Shown one piece after another: positions 1 to 8,776 of a stretch of DNA of 64,000 bases. The number at the start of each line of letters is the position of its first letter. Within the stretch, counting starts at the first letter, position 1. The notes beneath the pieces are model-generated. The model saw only the letters and a program-made list of their open reading frames with translations, was not told the origin of the DNA and made no database searches. A program made the translations under genes and the position numbers. This stretch comes from Belnapia rosea (GTDB taxonomy: Bacteria > Pseudomonadota > Alphaproteobacteria > Acetobacterales > Acetobacteraceae). Location of the stretch: assembly GCF_900101615.1 (NCBI RefSeq), contig NZ_FMZX01000003.1:248001-312000 (forward strand). The letters run 5' to 3'.

Positions 1-393
1 GTGGAGAGCCTGCGCCCCTATGAAGGGGCCGGGGCCATCCGCCGGATGGTGGCGCGCACCGCCTATGCCCAGTTGGGCTACAACCCGGCGGCGCTGGTCG
101 GGATGATCGCGGCGCTGGCCCTCGTCTTCCTCGCCCCGCCGCTGCTCGCGCTGCTGGCGACCGGGGGCCCGCGCTGGCTCGGCCTGCTGGCCTGGGTGGC
201 CATGGCGGTGGCCTTCGCCCCGACGCTCCGGCGCTTCGGGCTGTCGTCGCTGCGGGGTTTCGCCTTGCCGGGGATTGCCGCTACCTACATGGCGTTCACC
301 CTGGACTCGGCCCTGGCCGAATGGCGTGGCCGCGGGGGAATGTGGAAGGGGGAGGCCGGTCCGCGAGCGGATCGTGCCACAGGAGCGCATTAA
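1..393 (+). CDS. hpnB: HpnB, hopene-associated glycosyltransferase (C-terminal part)
   Basis: Only the last 130 codons lie in the window; the gene begins upstream. The visible part carries two hydrophobic segments (about residues 32-52 and 57-75 of the fragment) and a tail containing YMAFTLDSALAEWRGRGG, which I recognise as the C-terminal membrane portion of HpnB-type glycosyltransferases. The catalytic GT2 domain is outside the window. Family knowledge places HpnB in hopanoid clusters. The gene directly downstream on the same strand is squalene-hopene cyclase, so the pair probably forms the end of a hopanoid operon. Assignment rests on the tail sequence plus this neighbourhood. Confidence 0.75.
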   Translation: MESLRPYEGAGAIRRMVARTAYAQLGYNPAALVGMIAALALVFLAPPLLALLATGGPRWLGLLAWVAMAVAFAPTLRRFGLSSLRGFALPGIAATYMAFTLDSALAEWRGRGGMWKGEAGPRADRATGAH

Positions 394-497
394 TCGACAA
401 ATGACCGGCCTTCTATCTCTTCGCAAGAGCGAGAGGACGCCGTATTCGCTGAGATCGATTGGCTGGCGTCTCGGTCGGCCGAAGGGAGTTGCTCGCC

Positions 498-2543
498 TTG
501 TCCACGATTCAGGATCTCGCCGCGGCGGCGCTGCGGTCGGACCTGGCGCTGGCCGGACCCATGGGCCCGCTGGTGCGGGGGCCGCTCGATGCCGCGATCG
601 ACCACGCCGCGGCGCATCTTCTGTCCCGGCAACGCCCTGATGGCCATTGGGTGTTCGAGCTGGAGGCGGATGCCACCATCCCGGCCGAATATGTCATGCT
701 CCGCCGCTTCTTCGGCCAGCGCGACCCGGCGCGCGAGGCGCGGATAGGCCGCTACCTCCGCCGCATCCAGGCCCAGCAGGATGCCAATTGCGGTGGCGGC
801 TGGCCGCTCTTCCATGGGGCGCCGATCGACATCTCCTGCTCGGTGAAGGCCTATTTCGCGCTTCGCCTGATCGGCGACCCGGTTGACGCGCCGCACATGG
901 AACGCGCCCGCGCCGCCATCCTTGCCGCGGGCGGGGCGGAGCAGAGCAATGTCTTCACCCGGGCGACGCTGGCGCTGTTCGGCCAGGTGCCCTGGACGGC
1001 GGTGCCGGTGATGCCGCCCGAGATCGTGCTGCTGCCCCGCTGGTTCCCGTTCCACCTCACCAAGATCAGCTACTGGGCACGCACCGTGCTGGTGCCGCTG
1101 ACGGTGGTGATGGCGCACCGGCCGCAGCCGCTGGCGCCGCTCGGCGTCTCGGTGGCGGAGCTGTTCCGCACGCCGCCCGCGCAGGTGAAGCATTGGCCAG
1201 GCGGTGCCCATGCGGCAGAGCCCTGGCGCACCCTGTTCCGCCAGATGGATGCGGTGCTGCAGCGGGCGCATGGGCTGATCCCCGAGGCGCTGCGGGCCCG
1301 GGCCGAGGCGCGGGCCGAAGCCTTCGTCACCGAGCGGCTGAATGGTGAGGACGGGCTCGGGGCCATCTACCCGGCCATGGCCAATGCCATTTGGATGTAC
1401 CACTGCCTCGGCGTGCCCGAGGACGACCCACGGATGGTCACCGCCTGGGAAGCCATCGAGAAGCTGGTGATGGACCGGCCGGAGCGGGACGAGACCTACG
1501 TCCAGCCCTGCCTCTCCCCGGTCTGGGACACGGCCCTCGTCTCCCATGCCCTGATGGAAGCGGGCGGGCCGGAGGCCGAGGCGGCGGCGGGACGCGGCCT
1601 GGACTGGCTGCTGGACCGGCAGGTGACGGATCTCGTGGGGGATTGGGCCGATGCCCGGCCGGATGTGCCGCCCGGTGGCTGGGCCTTCCAATATGCCAAC
1701 CCGCACTACCCGGATGTGGACGACACCGCAGTGGTGGTGCTTGCCCTCGACCGCGCCCGCAAGCAGGCCGGCCTGCCGGCCGAGGAGCGGACGGAGGCAG
1801 CCATTGCCCGGGCGACGGAATGGGTGGTCGGCATGCAGTCGAAGGGCGGCGGCTGGGGTGCTTTCGATGCGGACAATACCCACCAGTACCTGAACAGCAT
1901 TCCCTTCGCCGACCACGGCGCGCTGCTCGACCCGCCCACTGCGGATGTCTCCGGCCGCTGCCTCGCCATGCTGGCCCAGCTCGGCTATCCGCCGGGAAGC
2001 CCGGTAATGCGCCGGGCGGTGCAGTACCTGCTCGGTGAGCAGGAGCCGGATGGCGCCTGGTACGGCCGCTGGGGTGTGAATTACGTCTACGGCACCTGGT
2101 CCGCCGTCACCGCGCTGAACGCTGCCGGGCTGCCACCCGAGCATCCGGCGATGCGGAAGGCCGTCGCCTGGCTGAAATCGGCGCAGAATGCCGATGGCGG
2201 CTGGGGCGAGGATGGCTTCACCTATCCTCGCCGCGGCGGCACCCGGGCCGACCCCGATCGCCGCATGGGGCCGAGCAGCGCCAGCCAGACGGCCTGGGCG
2301 CTGCTGGCGCTCATGGCGGCGGGGGTGGTGGAGGATCCGGCCGTCGATCGCGGGGCGATGTGGTTGGTGCAGAACCAGGGGACGGATGGGTCCTGGCCGG
2401 AGGAGGACTATACCGGCACCGGCTTCCCGCGCGTCTTCTACCTCCGCTACCACGGCTATGCGCGGCTCTTCCCGCTCTGGGCCCTGGCGCGGCTGCGCAA
2501 CCTGCGGCGGGGCAATTCCCGCCAGGTGATGTACGGCCTCTGA
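498..2543 (+). CDS. shc: Squalene-hopene cyclase
   Basis: A class II triterpene cyclase that folds squalene into hopene/hopanol at the membrane, the committed step to hopanoids. The DVDD acid motif (DxDD, proton donor) sits near residue 406. Several QW repeats are visible: QRPDGHW near the N-terminus, then QSKGGGW, EQEPDGAW, QNADGGWGE and QNQGTDGSW toward the C-terminus, ending in the usual YPLFPLWAL-like segment (YARLFPLWAL). Length, about 681 aa, is normal. No ATG lies at the 5' end. TTG at 498 is preferred because AAGGGAG lies nine bases before it; a TTG at 459 would add 13 residues but has no ribosome site. It follows hpnB. Confidence 0.95.
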   Translation: MSTIQDLAAAALRSDLALAGPMGPLVRGPLDAAIDHAAAHLLSRQRPDGHWVFELEADATIPAEYVMLRRFFGQRDPAREARIGRYLRRIQAQQDANCGGGWPLFHGAPIDISCSVKAYFALRLIGDPVDAPHMERARAAILAAGGAEQSNVFTRATLALFGQVPWTAVPVMPPEIVLLPRWFPFHLTKISYWARTVLVPLTVVMAHRPQPLAPLGVSVAELFRTPPAQVKHWPGGAHAAEPWRTLFRQMDAVLQRAHGLIPEALRARAEARAEAFVTERLNGEDGLGAIYPAMANAIWMYHCLGVPEDDPRMVTAWEAIEKLVMDRPERDETYVQPCLSPVWDTALVSHALMEAGGPEAEAAAGRGLDWLLDRQVTDLVGDWADARPDVPPGGWAFQYANPHYPDVDDTAVVVLALDRARKQAGLPAEERTEAAIARATEWVVGMQSKGGGWGAFDADNTHQYLNSIPFADHGALLDPPTADVSGRCLAMLAQLGYPPGSPVMRRAVQYLLGEQEPDGAWYGRWGVNYVYGTWSAVTALNAAGLPPEHPAMRKAVAWLKSAQNADGGWGEDGFTYPRRGGTRADPDRRMGPSSASQTAWALLALMAAGVVEDPAVDRGAMWLVQNQGTDGSWPEEDYTGTGFPRVFYLRYHGYARLFPLWALARLRNLRRGNSRQVMYGL

Positions 2544-2585
2544 TGCGGCAGCCGGGCAGCGGTGCCATGCGGCACCGTCCCGGCC

Positions 2586-5066
2586 TCACGGCTCCTGGCT
2601 GAAATGCCGGCGGCTGAAGCCGTGATAGATGGCCCGGTCGCCATGGTCGCTGGCCTTGCCGACGAAGCGCAGCCACCAGTGCGGCGCCAGGGCGGCCAGC
2701 GTCTCCTCCACCTGATGCGCGTGGTTGATCTCGATCACCAGCCGCCGGCCCAGCCCGTGCAGCCAGTCGGGCACGCCGAGATGCGTCACCATGGCGAGGT
2801 AGAGCACGATGTCGAATTCGGCCGGGCCGGGGCGGTCCGCCGGTAGCCCCTCATGCAGGGCGGCGCCGAGATAGCCGAGGTTGAAGTGGCCGAGGTGGTT
2901 GGAGGCATAGGACGCCGCGCGCGCCGTCTCCGGCCAGTCGAGGCCGAGCCCGTAGCGGGCGCCGCGGGCGGCGGCGTAGTTCAGGAACTGCCCGCCATTG
3001 CAGCCGAGATCGATGACGGTGGCGCCGCCGAACTCGATGCCCTCCAGGCCCAGGTCGCCGATCCGCCGCTGCGTGTCGCGGATACCCTCGCCGACGCCGA
3101 GGCCTGGCGCCGTCTGGTACTTGGACTCGCCGAACTGGGTGTGGCGCAGGTAGTGGGTGCGGAGGAATTCGGCATGCGCCTCCGTCGGATAGGCGAATTG
3201 CCAGTCCACCCAGATGCCCATGCCATGGTTGCCCTCGGTCGCTAGGTCGCCGAAGGGCGGGTACAGCCCGTGCCGGGCACAGAAGCCGGCGACGCGGCCA
3301 TGCAGGTCCTCCGGCAGGATCGGCTCGGCATCGCGTTGCAGGGCGCGGGCATCCTCGGTGAGGATGGCGGGGTGCAGCGTGCCGCAGGGACCTTCCAGCA
3401 GGAAGAGGCCGAGCACCCGCGGCGCCAGTCCGGCCATGGCAGCAAAATTCTGCGCCTTCAGGGATTGCAGCAGGCTGCCTTGCACCCGGATGTCGAGATG
3501 CGGCTCATGCACCAGGTTGAAATAGCGGCCCCAATTCACCGCACGCAGGTCGTCGCCCTGATGCGGGTATTGCCAGACCTTGAGGGTGAGCCCGGCCGGG
3601 TTGCGTCCGAACCAGGCGGCGACGCGGCCGAGCAGGGCCTCGTCCCGGCAGATGAAGGCCCAGGCGCCAGCCTCCGCCATATCGATCTGCGGCTCGTGGC
3701 GCGAAGTGAAGCGCGGCAGGTCGCCGATGCGGTTGGACAGGGCGAAGCCATCCGCCGAAGGCCAGGCGGAGGGGGCGTTGGGCAGTTGCGGCTGCATGGG
3801 CGGGACAATGCGCGGCTTGACCACCGCCGGCGCCGCGTCGCGTGCGACGGTTTCGATCACCAGCGGTCCGCGCTGCCGGCCCGGCAGGGCGAGGATGTTC
3901 CATTCCGCAGCGCTCTCGCCATCCCAGTCGGGGACGGCATGGGCCTCCCCGGCATCGTCGAGGAAGCCGTAGCCGAGCCCGTCCAGCAGCCGGTAGATCT
4001 CGCGGTAGTCGTAGCCGGCATGGCGCATGGAGCGCGGCGCCACCTCGCAATAGATCACCGGCCGCGCCTCCCGCAGCACCCGCCCGGCGCCTTGCAGCAC
4101 GTAGTACTCGAAGGACTGCACGTCCATTTTGAGGAAGCCGATATCGGCATGCGGGATGCCCTGCCGCGTCAACAGATCGTCGAGCGGCAGCACGGGCACC
4201 GCCTCGCCCTCGCCTGTCCCCGGCTGGATGCCGAGCGCGCCGAAATTGGAGAAGCTGCGGTAGTCGACCGGATACATCCGCAGCTCTGTCTCCTCCGCGC
4301 CGAGACCCATGCGGAAGGGCACTACATTGGTGCAGCCGTTCAGGGCCAGGTTGGCACCGAGCAGGTTGAACATCTGCATCTGCGGCTCGAAGGCCAGCAC
4401 CCGCCCGGCCGGCACCAGCCGGGACAGGGCGACGGTATGGTGGCCGATATTGGCGCCGACATCGACCACGATCCGGCTGCCCGGTACATGCTGCGCGAAG
4501 ATGCGGAGGCTATCCGGCTTCCAGGTGCCTGAGACGGCGAGGTAGTCGGCGACGCCGGTATCGGTGCGAAGCGCCAGGAAGCGCCCCTCGCTGCCCTCGA
4601 TCAGCCGGCAGACGGGGCCAAGAGGCCGGCCCAATTCGGGATGGAAGGTGCCGGCGCCGCTGCGCAGGCCGAGCAGCCAGACCTGGGCGCCGCGGGAGTC
4701 GGGGTGGCGCATCCCGGTCACCTCGAGCCGCACCGGCTGCGCTTCCCCGGCGGAATCAACCGCGATTTCGCGGATGCCGTTCTCCGTCTCGGGAACATAG
4801 AGGTCGTGCAGGGCATAATGGGCGGCATCGCGCAGCAGCATCTGGCCGGACCAGTGGTGCTGCACCAGCATCAGCCGCCACCGGCCCTGCGGCAGGCGGA
4901 ATTCGATCCAGTCGCCCGGCTGATCGGCATGCAGCGTGACCCGCCCGGTATAGGGGCTGATGCCGCTGCTCCAGGCGCCGGCGCCCCGCCAGGCGAGCTC
5001 GCGCAATTCCACCCCCCCATCGGGCCCCGATGCGGAGCCGATGAGCAGCCCTTCTCTCTCATGCAT
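2586..5066 (-). CDS. Two-domain methyltransferase: FkbM family plus class I SAM methyltransferase
   Basis: An 826-aa protein. Residues 1 to about 170 form a domain I do not recognise. About 195-400 is an FkbM-type methyltransferase with the SAM motif VDVGANIGHH near 200-210. A second Rossmann methyltransferase begins near 684 with VIDLGCNGGQ and runs to the C-terminus. FkbM enzymes usually O-methylate sugars or polyketide-like products. It is the last gene of a four-gene minus-strand operon (TPR protein, GT2-GT4 glycosyltransferase, unknown protein, this gene), which points to methylating a surface glycan or protein-linked sugar. The substrate is not determinable. The start ATG at 5066 lies 21 bases after the previous stop. 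Confidence 0.8.
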   Translation of the reverse strand: MHEREGLLIGSASGPDGGVELRELAWRGAGAWSSGISPYTGRVTLHADQPGDWIEFRLPQGRWRLMLVQHHWSGQMLLRDAAHYALHDLYVPETENGIREIAVDSAGEAQPVRLEVTGMRHPDSRGAQVWLLGLRSGAGTFHPELGRPLGPVCRLIEGSEGRFLALRTDTGVADYLAVSGTWKPDSLRIFAQHVPGSRIVVDVGANIGHHTVALSRLVPAGRVLAFEPQMQMFNLLGANLALNGCTNVVPFRMGLGAEETELRMYPVDYRSFSNFGALGIQPGTGEGEAVPVLPLDDLLTRQGIPHADIGFLKMDVQSFEYYVLQGAGRVLREARPVIYCEVAPRSMRHAGYDYREIYRLLDGLGYGFLDDAGEAHAVPDWDGESAAEWNILALPGRQRGPLVIETVARDAAPAVVKPRIVPPMQPQLPNAPSAWPSADGFALSNRIGDLPRFTSRHEPQIDMAEAGAWAFICRDEALLGRVAAWFGRNPAGLTLKVWQYPHQGDDLRAVNWGRYFNLVHEPHLDIRVQGSLLQSLKAQNFAAMAGLAPRVLGLFLLEGPCGTLHPAILTEDARALQRDAEPILPEDLHGRVAGFCARHGLYPPFGDLATEGNHGMGIWVDWQFAYPTEAHAEFLRTHYLRHTQFGESKYQTAPGLGVGEGIRDTQRRIGDLGLEGIEFGGATVIDLGCNGGQFLNYAAARGARYGLGLDWPETARAASYASNHLGHFNLGYLGAALHEGLPADRPGPAEFDIVLYLAMVTHLGVPDWLHGLGRRLVIEINHAHQVEETLAALAPHWWLRFVGKASDHGDRAIYHGFSRRHFSQEP

Positions 5067-5087
5067 GATGGTGGAAATCCTGTTGGG

Positions 5088-5516
5088 TCAGCCGATGGCC
5101 GGGCCGATACGGCGATGCAGGTCGAAGCCGTGACGGGGACGGGCCAGCACATGGTCTCGCAGCGCCGCATCGGCCGCGGCCAGGGTCTCGGTGCATTGCC
5201 GCTCGGCGGCCAGCACCGCCGCGATCGCCATCTCCAGGGCCTGGTGGCTGCGCTCCTGCCGGCGCAGGTCCGTGGCGCCGGCCCGGCCGGATGGGCGCCG
5301 GTTCAGCGCACCGCCGCGGAACCGCTCCGCCGGCGCGCGCAGGGCAGCGTCGATCTCCGGCTCGGTGGCGAAGCTGCCGCGACGCAGCAGCAGATGCGCC
5401 AGCAATTCGGGCCAGGAGCCTGTCAGCGTGGCCAGCCGCGCTGCCTCCTCCGCCGCAGGGGGCCGGGGTTCGAGCATGGCGAGCAAGCGCTGCACGGCAT
5501 CCGCATCGCACTGCAT
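5088..5516 (-). CDS. Unknown 142-aa protein in glycan operon
   Basis: The ATG at 5516 follows the glycosyltransferase stop with the arrangement TGA-G-ATG, so translation is probably coupled. The protein is mainly helical, rich in Ala, Arg and Leu, with an ArgGln-rich middle (RRQERSHQALEMAIAAV) and no signal peptide or membrane segment. I recognise no family. It sits between the fused glycosyltransferase and the two-domain methyltransferase, so a role in the same glycan pathway is inferred only from position. A longer reading frame exists upstream, but it overlaps the glycosyltransferase gene and is unlikely to be used. Confidence 0.65.
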   Translation of the reverse strand: MQCDADAVQRLLAMLEPRPPAAEEAARLATLTGSWPELLAHLLLRRGSFATEPEIDAALRAPAERFRGGALNRRPSGRAGATDLRRQERSHQALEMAIAAVLAAERQCTETLAAADAALRDHVLARPRHGFDLHRRIGPAIG

Positions 5517-5517
5517 C

Positions 5518-7734
5518 TCAGGCGGCCTCCCGCCGCGCGCGGGCGCTCGCCGCCAACTGGCGATATGCCGGTTCCAGACGGTCCACCATGGCGGCCACCG
5601 TGTAATGCTTGGTGAAGCTCTCGCGTGCGCCGGCGGCGAGGCGGCTGCGCAGGGCCGGGTCCCCGCCGATGTCGCAAAGGGCAGCGGCGAGATGGGCTGC
5701 CGCCCTCGGCCCGTCCGGGACCAGCAGGCCATCGACACCATGGGTCACCACCTCGGCGAGGCCGCCGACCGCCAGGGCGACGACCGGCTTGCCGGCGGCC
5801 ATGGCCTCGATCGCCACCAGGCCGAAGGACTCATAGCGACTTGGCACCACCACGACATCGCAGGCGCGGTAGGCGGCCTCGAGCGCGGGCCGGTCCATCA
5901 CCCCGGCGAAGCGGATGCGGGGGTGCTGCCGCATCCTCTCGGCCTGCCCGGCCGGCAGCGCCTCGGCAGCGGCGTCGTCGAGGATGCCGCCGACGAAGGT
6001 GAAGTCGGCCTCGGGAAGCGCGTCCAGCACGGCGAGCGCCGCCTCGGCGGCAAGGTCGAATCCCTTGCGTGGCTCGAAGCGGCCAACGAAGAGCATGCGG
6101 CAAGCGGGCTCCTGCACGGCAGGCGGCGCACCGGCCAGGAGATCCTCCGTTCCATGCGGCGCCAGCACCAGCCGGCTCTCCGGCAGGGTGATGCCATAGG
6201 CGGCTTCGAGATCGGCGATGACGGCGCGGGAATTGGCCAGCAGCAGCGGCGCGGTGGCGAGCGCACGGGCCTCGGCCGCGATCATCTTCCGCACCATGAA
6301 ATGGTCGTAGAGCGGCCGTGCCTCCCATTCCGGCTTGAAGGGCCGTGCCAGGGCGTAGCTGGTATGCAGGCTCATCGCCACGCCAAGCGCGGGGTCGTGC
6401 AGGCAGGCCAGCCCTTCCAGGTCCCAGATGGGGAAGGACAGCACCTCGAGGCCGAAATTCTTCAGCGCCTCCACCTCGCGCTGCACCCGGGCGTTCCAGG
6501 CGGCGATGTTGGGAGGCAGGCCATATTCCAGCATCAGCGGCTCGGCACCTTCGGGCTCGGGCCGCAGGGCGTGCAGCCAGAGGCCCTCGCGCTGCGTCAC
6601 GCTCTCCTCGCCCGCGGCGCGGGTGATGACATGGACCAGATGGCCACGGCGCACCAACTCCTGCGCCACCATCGCCGTCCAGCGGGCGATGCCGGCATCG
6701 TTCTCCGGCGGGAAGCCTTGGCTTACCATGCAGATGCGCAGGCCATCGGCGGTGGCGAAGGGGCGGAAGGCGGGCGGTGACGCCTCCGCTTCCAGATCGG
6801 CGCGGTCGCGGTGCCCGTGGCGGCGGGCACGCTCCTGCCCGTCGTGCAGGCCGAGCGCCAGGTCGTGGTCGAGCGACAGGCGGTGCTCGATGCCGATCTC
6901 GCGGTGTTCCTCGAACCAGGCATTGCTGGAGAGCAGATCGGCCCGGTAGCGCTCGATCTCTCCGGCCACGCGGCCGGGATCCTGCGCGGCGCCGTGGCGG
7001 TGGACGAAGTAGGCCTTGCTCACTGCGGAAGGGTAGAGGGTGCGGGCGATGCGGGCCGCATTGCGGATGCCGCTCGGGGCGAATTGGTGGAAGACCAGCG
7101 CTCGCGGCTCATAGAGCACATGCCAGCCCGCATCGACGAGGCGAAGGCAGAGATCGGTCTCGTCGAGCAGATAGGCGAAGCTGTGATCGAAGCCGCCGAC
7201 CTCGCGCAGCGCCGCCATTCGCACGCTGCAATTGGTGCCGAGAAGGCTCGGGTAATAGGGTGAGCCAGGCCGGTTGAGTGGCCGCTCGTCGAAGAATTCC
7301 GAAACCGCATGCGCATTGCCGAAGCGGTCGCAGATGGTCTTCCGCGCCTGCCAGCGGGTGCCGGTATTGTCCACGGTGAAGCCGCCGACCGCGCCCACCG
7401 CCGGGTCCCGGTAATGCAGTGCGAGGTGCTCGAGCCAGTCGGGATGCGGCACGCCGTCATCGTCGATGAAGGCGACGATGTCGCCCGCCGCGGCGGCGAT
7501 GCCGATATTGCGGGAGATGGCGAGGTTCGGCTCCGGGCATTGCCGCAGCGTCAGCCGCGGCCCCCATTCGGCAAGCACCGCCTCGGTGCCATCGGTCGAG
7601 GGACCGTTGACCACCACGACCTCGAAGCGCGGATAGCGCAGCCCGCGCAGCCCGTGCAGGGCATTGCGCAGATGAGTGGCGCGGTTGCAGGTGTTGATGA
7701 CGATGCTGATGGCGGGCCGATCCATGGCGTTCAT
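5518..7734 (-). CDS. Fused GT2-GT4 glycosyltransferase
   Basis: A 738-aa protein with two transferase modules. Residues 7 to about 270 are a GT-A fold GT2 enzyme, with VINTCNRATHLRNAL at the start and the metal-binding DDD near 91-93. From about 335 onward is a GT-B fold GT4 enzyme, with VSQGFPPENDAGIARW, the donor-site segment FVGRFEPRKGFDLA and the family E-x7-E region (ESFGLVAIEAMAAGKPVV). Such double enzymes usually add two successive sugars to a glycan. The ATG at 7734 overlaps the stop of the TPR gene (ATGA). A reading frame extends far upstream, but that part overlaps the TPR gene and has implausible, Arg-rich composition. Confidence 0.85.
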   Translation of the reverse strand: MNAMDRPAISIVINTCNRATHLRNALHGLRGLRYPRFEVVVVNGPSTDGTEAVLAEWGPRLTLRQCPEPNLAISRNIGIAAAAGDIVAFIDDDGVPHPDWLEHLALHYRDPAVGAVGGFTVDNTGTRWQARKTICDRFGNAHAVSEFFDERPLNRPGSPYYPSLLGTNCSVRMAALREVGGFDHSFAYLLDETDLCLRLVDAGWHVLYEPRALVFHQFAPSGIRNAARIARTLYPSAVSKAYFVHRHGAAQDPGRVAGEIERYRADLLSSNAWFEEHREIGIEHRLSLDHDLALGLHDGQERARRHGHRDRADLEAEASPPAFRPFATADGLRICMVSQGFPPENDAGIARWTAMVAQELVRRGHLVHVITRAAGEESVTQREGLWLHALRPEPEGAEPLMLEYGLPPNIAAWNARVQREVEALKNFGLEVLSFPIWDLEGLACLHDPALGVAMSLHTSYALARPFKPEWEARPLYDHFMVRKMIAAEARALATAPLLLANSRAVIADLEAAYGITLPESRLVLAPHGTEDLLAGAPPAVQEPACRMLFVGRFEPRKGFDLAAEAALAVLDALPEADFTFVGGILDDAAAEALPAGQAERMRQHPRIRFAGVMDRPALEAAYRACDVVVVPSRYESFGLVAIEAMAAGKPVVALAVGGLAEVVTHGVDGLLVPDGPRAAAHLAAALCDIGGDPALRSRLAAGARESFTKHYTVAAMVDRLEPAYRQLAASARARREAA

Positions 7735-8399
7735 CCGGCTTCGGCGAGCAGCAGCATCAGGTCGCGATTGGCGGCCGCCATCTCGGGCCGCTTCGCGATG
7801 AGCAGGAGCAGGGCGCGGCGGCTCGGCACGGCACGTAGCAGGGGCAGTACCTCCCCGGTCAGCTGGGGCGGGCGATGCAGCAACAGGGCGAAGGCGAGCT
7901 CGACATCTTCCTGCCACGGCAATTCGTCGAGCGGATGAGCGGGTGGCACCTCGGGTGGCAGGGGCGGGGCCGTCGCATCTCCCTGCAACCCGGCAACATG
8001 CATGATGTGGCGGTGGAGATCCTCGCCCCGCTCGCCGAGCGCCCAGGCGGAGCGGTAGGCGACCTCGGCATCGGCGAGTTTCCCCTGCTCCTTCAGCGCG
8101 TGACCGTATTGCACGCGATAGCCCGGATGCAGGGGGTGAAGGGACAGCGCCCGCCAGTAGAGATATTCGGCGATGTCCCATTGCCGCCGGTCGCGTGCCG
8201 CATCAGCCTCGGCGACCAGGTCGTGGAAGGCTGCATCAAGCCCGGCTTCGGTCATCGCCAGGGCGACCTGGGCGGCCCGCGCCGAGGCCAGCCCGGCTTC
8301 GGCGGGGAGCCTGACCTCCGTGGGAGTTGCCGGCGAAGGGGCCTCGACCAGCGTGAGCCTGGCCGGTTCCGGCCGGTGATACAGCAAGGCGGTATTCAT
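7731..8399 (-). CDS. TPR-like protein, first gene of glycan operon
   Basis: 222 aa, no signal peptide. Residues about 70-130 read as tetratricopeptide-type helices (RRQWDIAEYLYWRALSLH, then YGHALKEQGKLADAEVAYRSAWALGE). Proteins of this kind in glycosylation loci often scaffold or recognise the acceptor. It opens a minus-strand operon with the GT2-GT4 enzyme, an unknown protein and the methyltransferase. GGAAG lies about six bases before the ATG. A specific function cannot be assigned. Confidence 0.7.
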   Translation of the reverse strand: MNTALLYHRPEPARLTLVEAPSPATPTEVRLPAEAGLASARAAQVALAMTEAGLDAAFHDLVAEADAARDRRQWDIAEYLYWRALSLHPLHPGYRVQYGHALKEQGKLADAEVAYRSAWALGERGEDLHRHIMHVAGLQGDATAPPLPPEVPPAHPLDELPWQEDVELAFALLLHRPPQLTGEVLPLLRAVPSRRALLLLIAKRPEMAAANRDLMLLLAEAG

Positions 8400-8776
8400 G
8401 CAGGCTTCCGGCCCCGGCCATCATGGATCGACTACAGAACGATACTATTTAGTTATGAATGAGGATGCACCGGAAAAATCGTCTTTGGAGCCAATTCTCT
8501 CGGGAAAGCCGCGCGATCCAGGCTTTCGGCATGTCTCGACGTCGCATGGCGTGTGGCTTGGACTTCCACACCTTATACCCCCTGGCCTGTGGATAAGCTC
8601 GCTGTAGGCACCGACAGCGGGCGCGGCATGCCAAAGGCTTTGATTTAAGGCACAAGAGCGATACAAATAGCTGTCCTGCGAACGGCTTGCGGGTATCGGT
8701 CTGACGGCTCACGAAACCGTGCTTGCATATTGCAAGCCTGCGTCCCAGAGTCAGGGGCACTTGCGGAGGTTATGTC
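8400..8776. other. Divergent intergenic region between glycan operon and fnr
   Basis: No convincing gene. The stretch near 8440-8490 is clearly more AT-rich than the surroundings and probably holds the glycan operon promoter, though I cannot fix its -35 and -10. The fnr side carries a short perfect inverted repeat, listed separately, and a strong Shine-Dalgarno (GGAGG at 8765-8769). Short open frames here have no ribosome site or family resemblance. Confidence 0.5.
8721..8737. promoter_or_regulatory. Perfect inverted repeat upstream of fnr
   Basis: GCTTGCATATTGCAAGC reads as two 7-bp arms (GCTTGCA/TGCAAGC) around TAT. It is centred about 48 bases before the fnr start codon, a position suited to an operator. 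It does not match the TTGAT-N4-ATCAA FNR site, so if functional it would bind another factor. The identification is inference from symmetry and position only. Confidence 0.35.

Noticed and set aside
390-2453. Long minus-strand frame of 687 codons opposite shc
   Set aside because: It is the antisense shadow of a clear squalene-hopene cyclase in GC-rich DNA and shows His/Arg/Gly-rich, family-less protein.
8449-8760. Minus-strand frame of 103 codons upstream of fnr
   Set aside because: Low-complexity basic protein without ribosome site, across an AT-rich promoter region.
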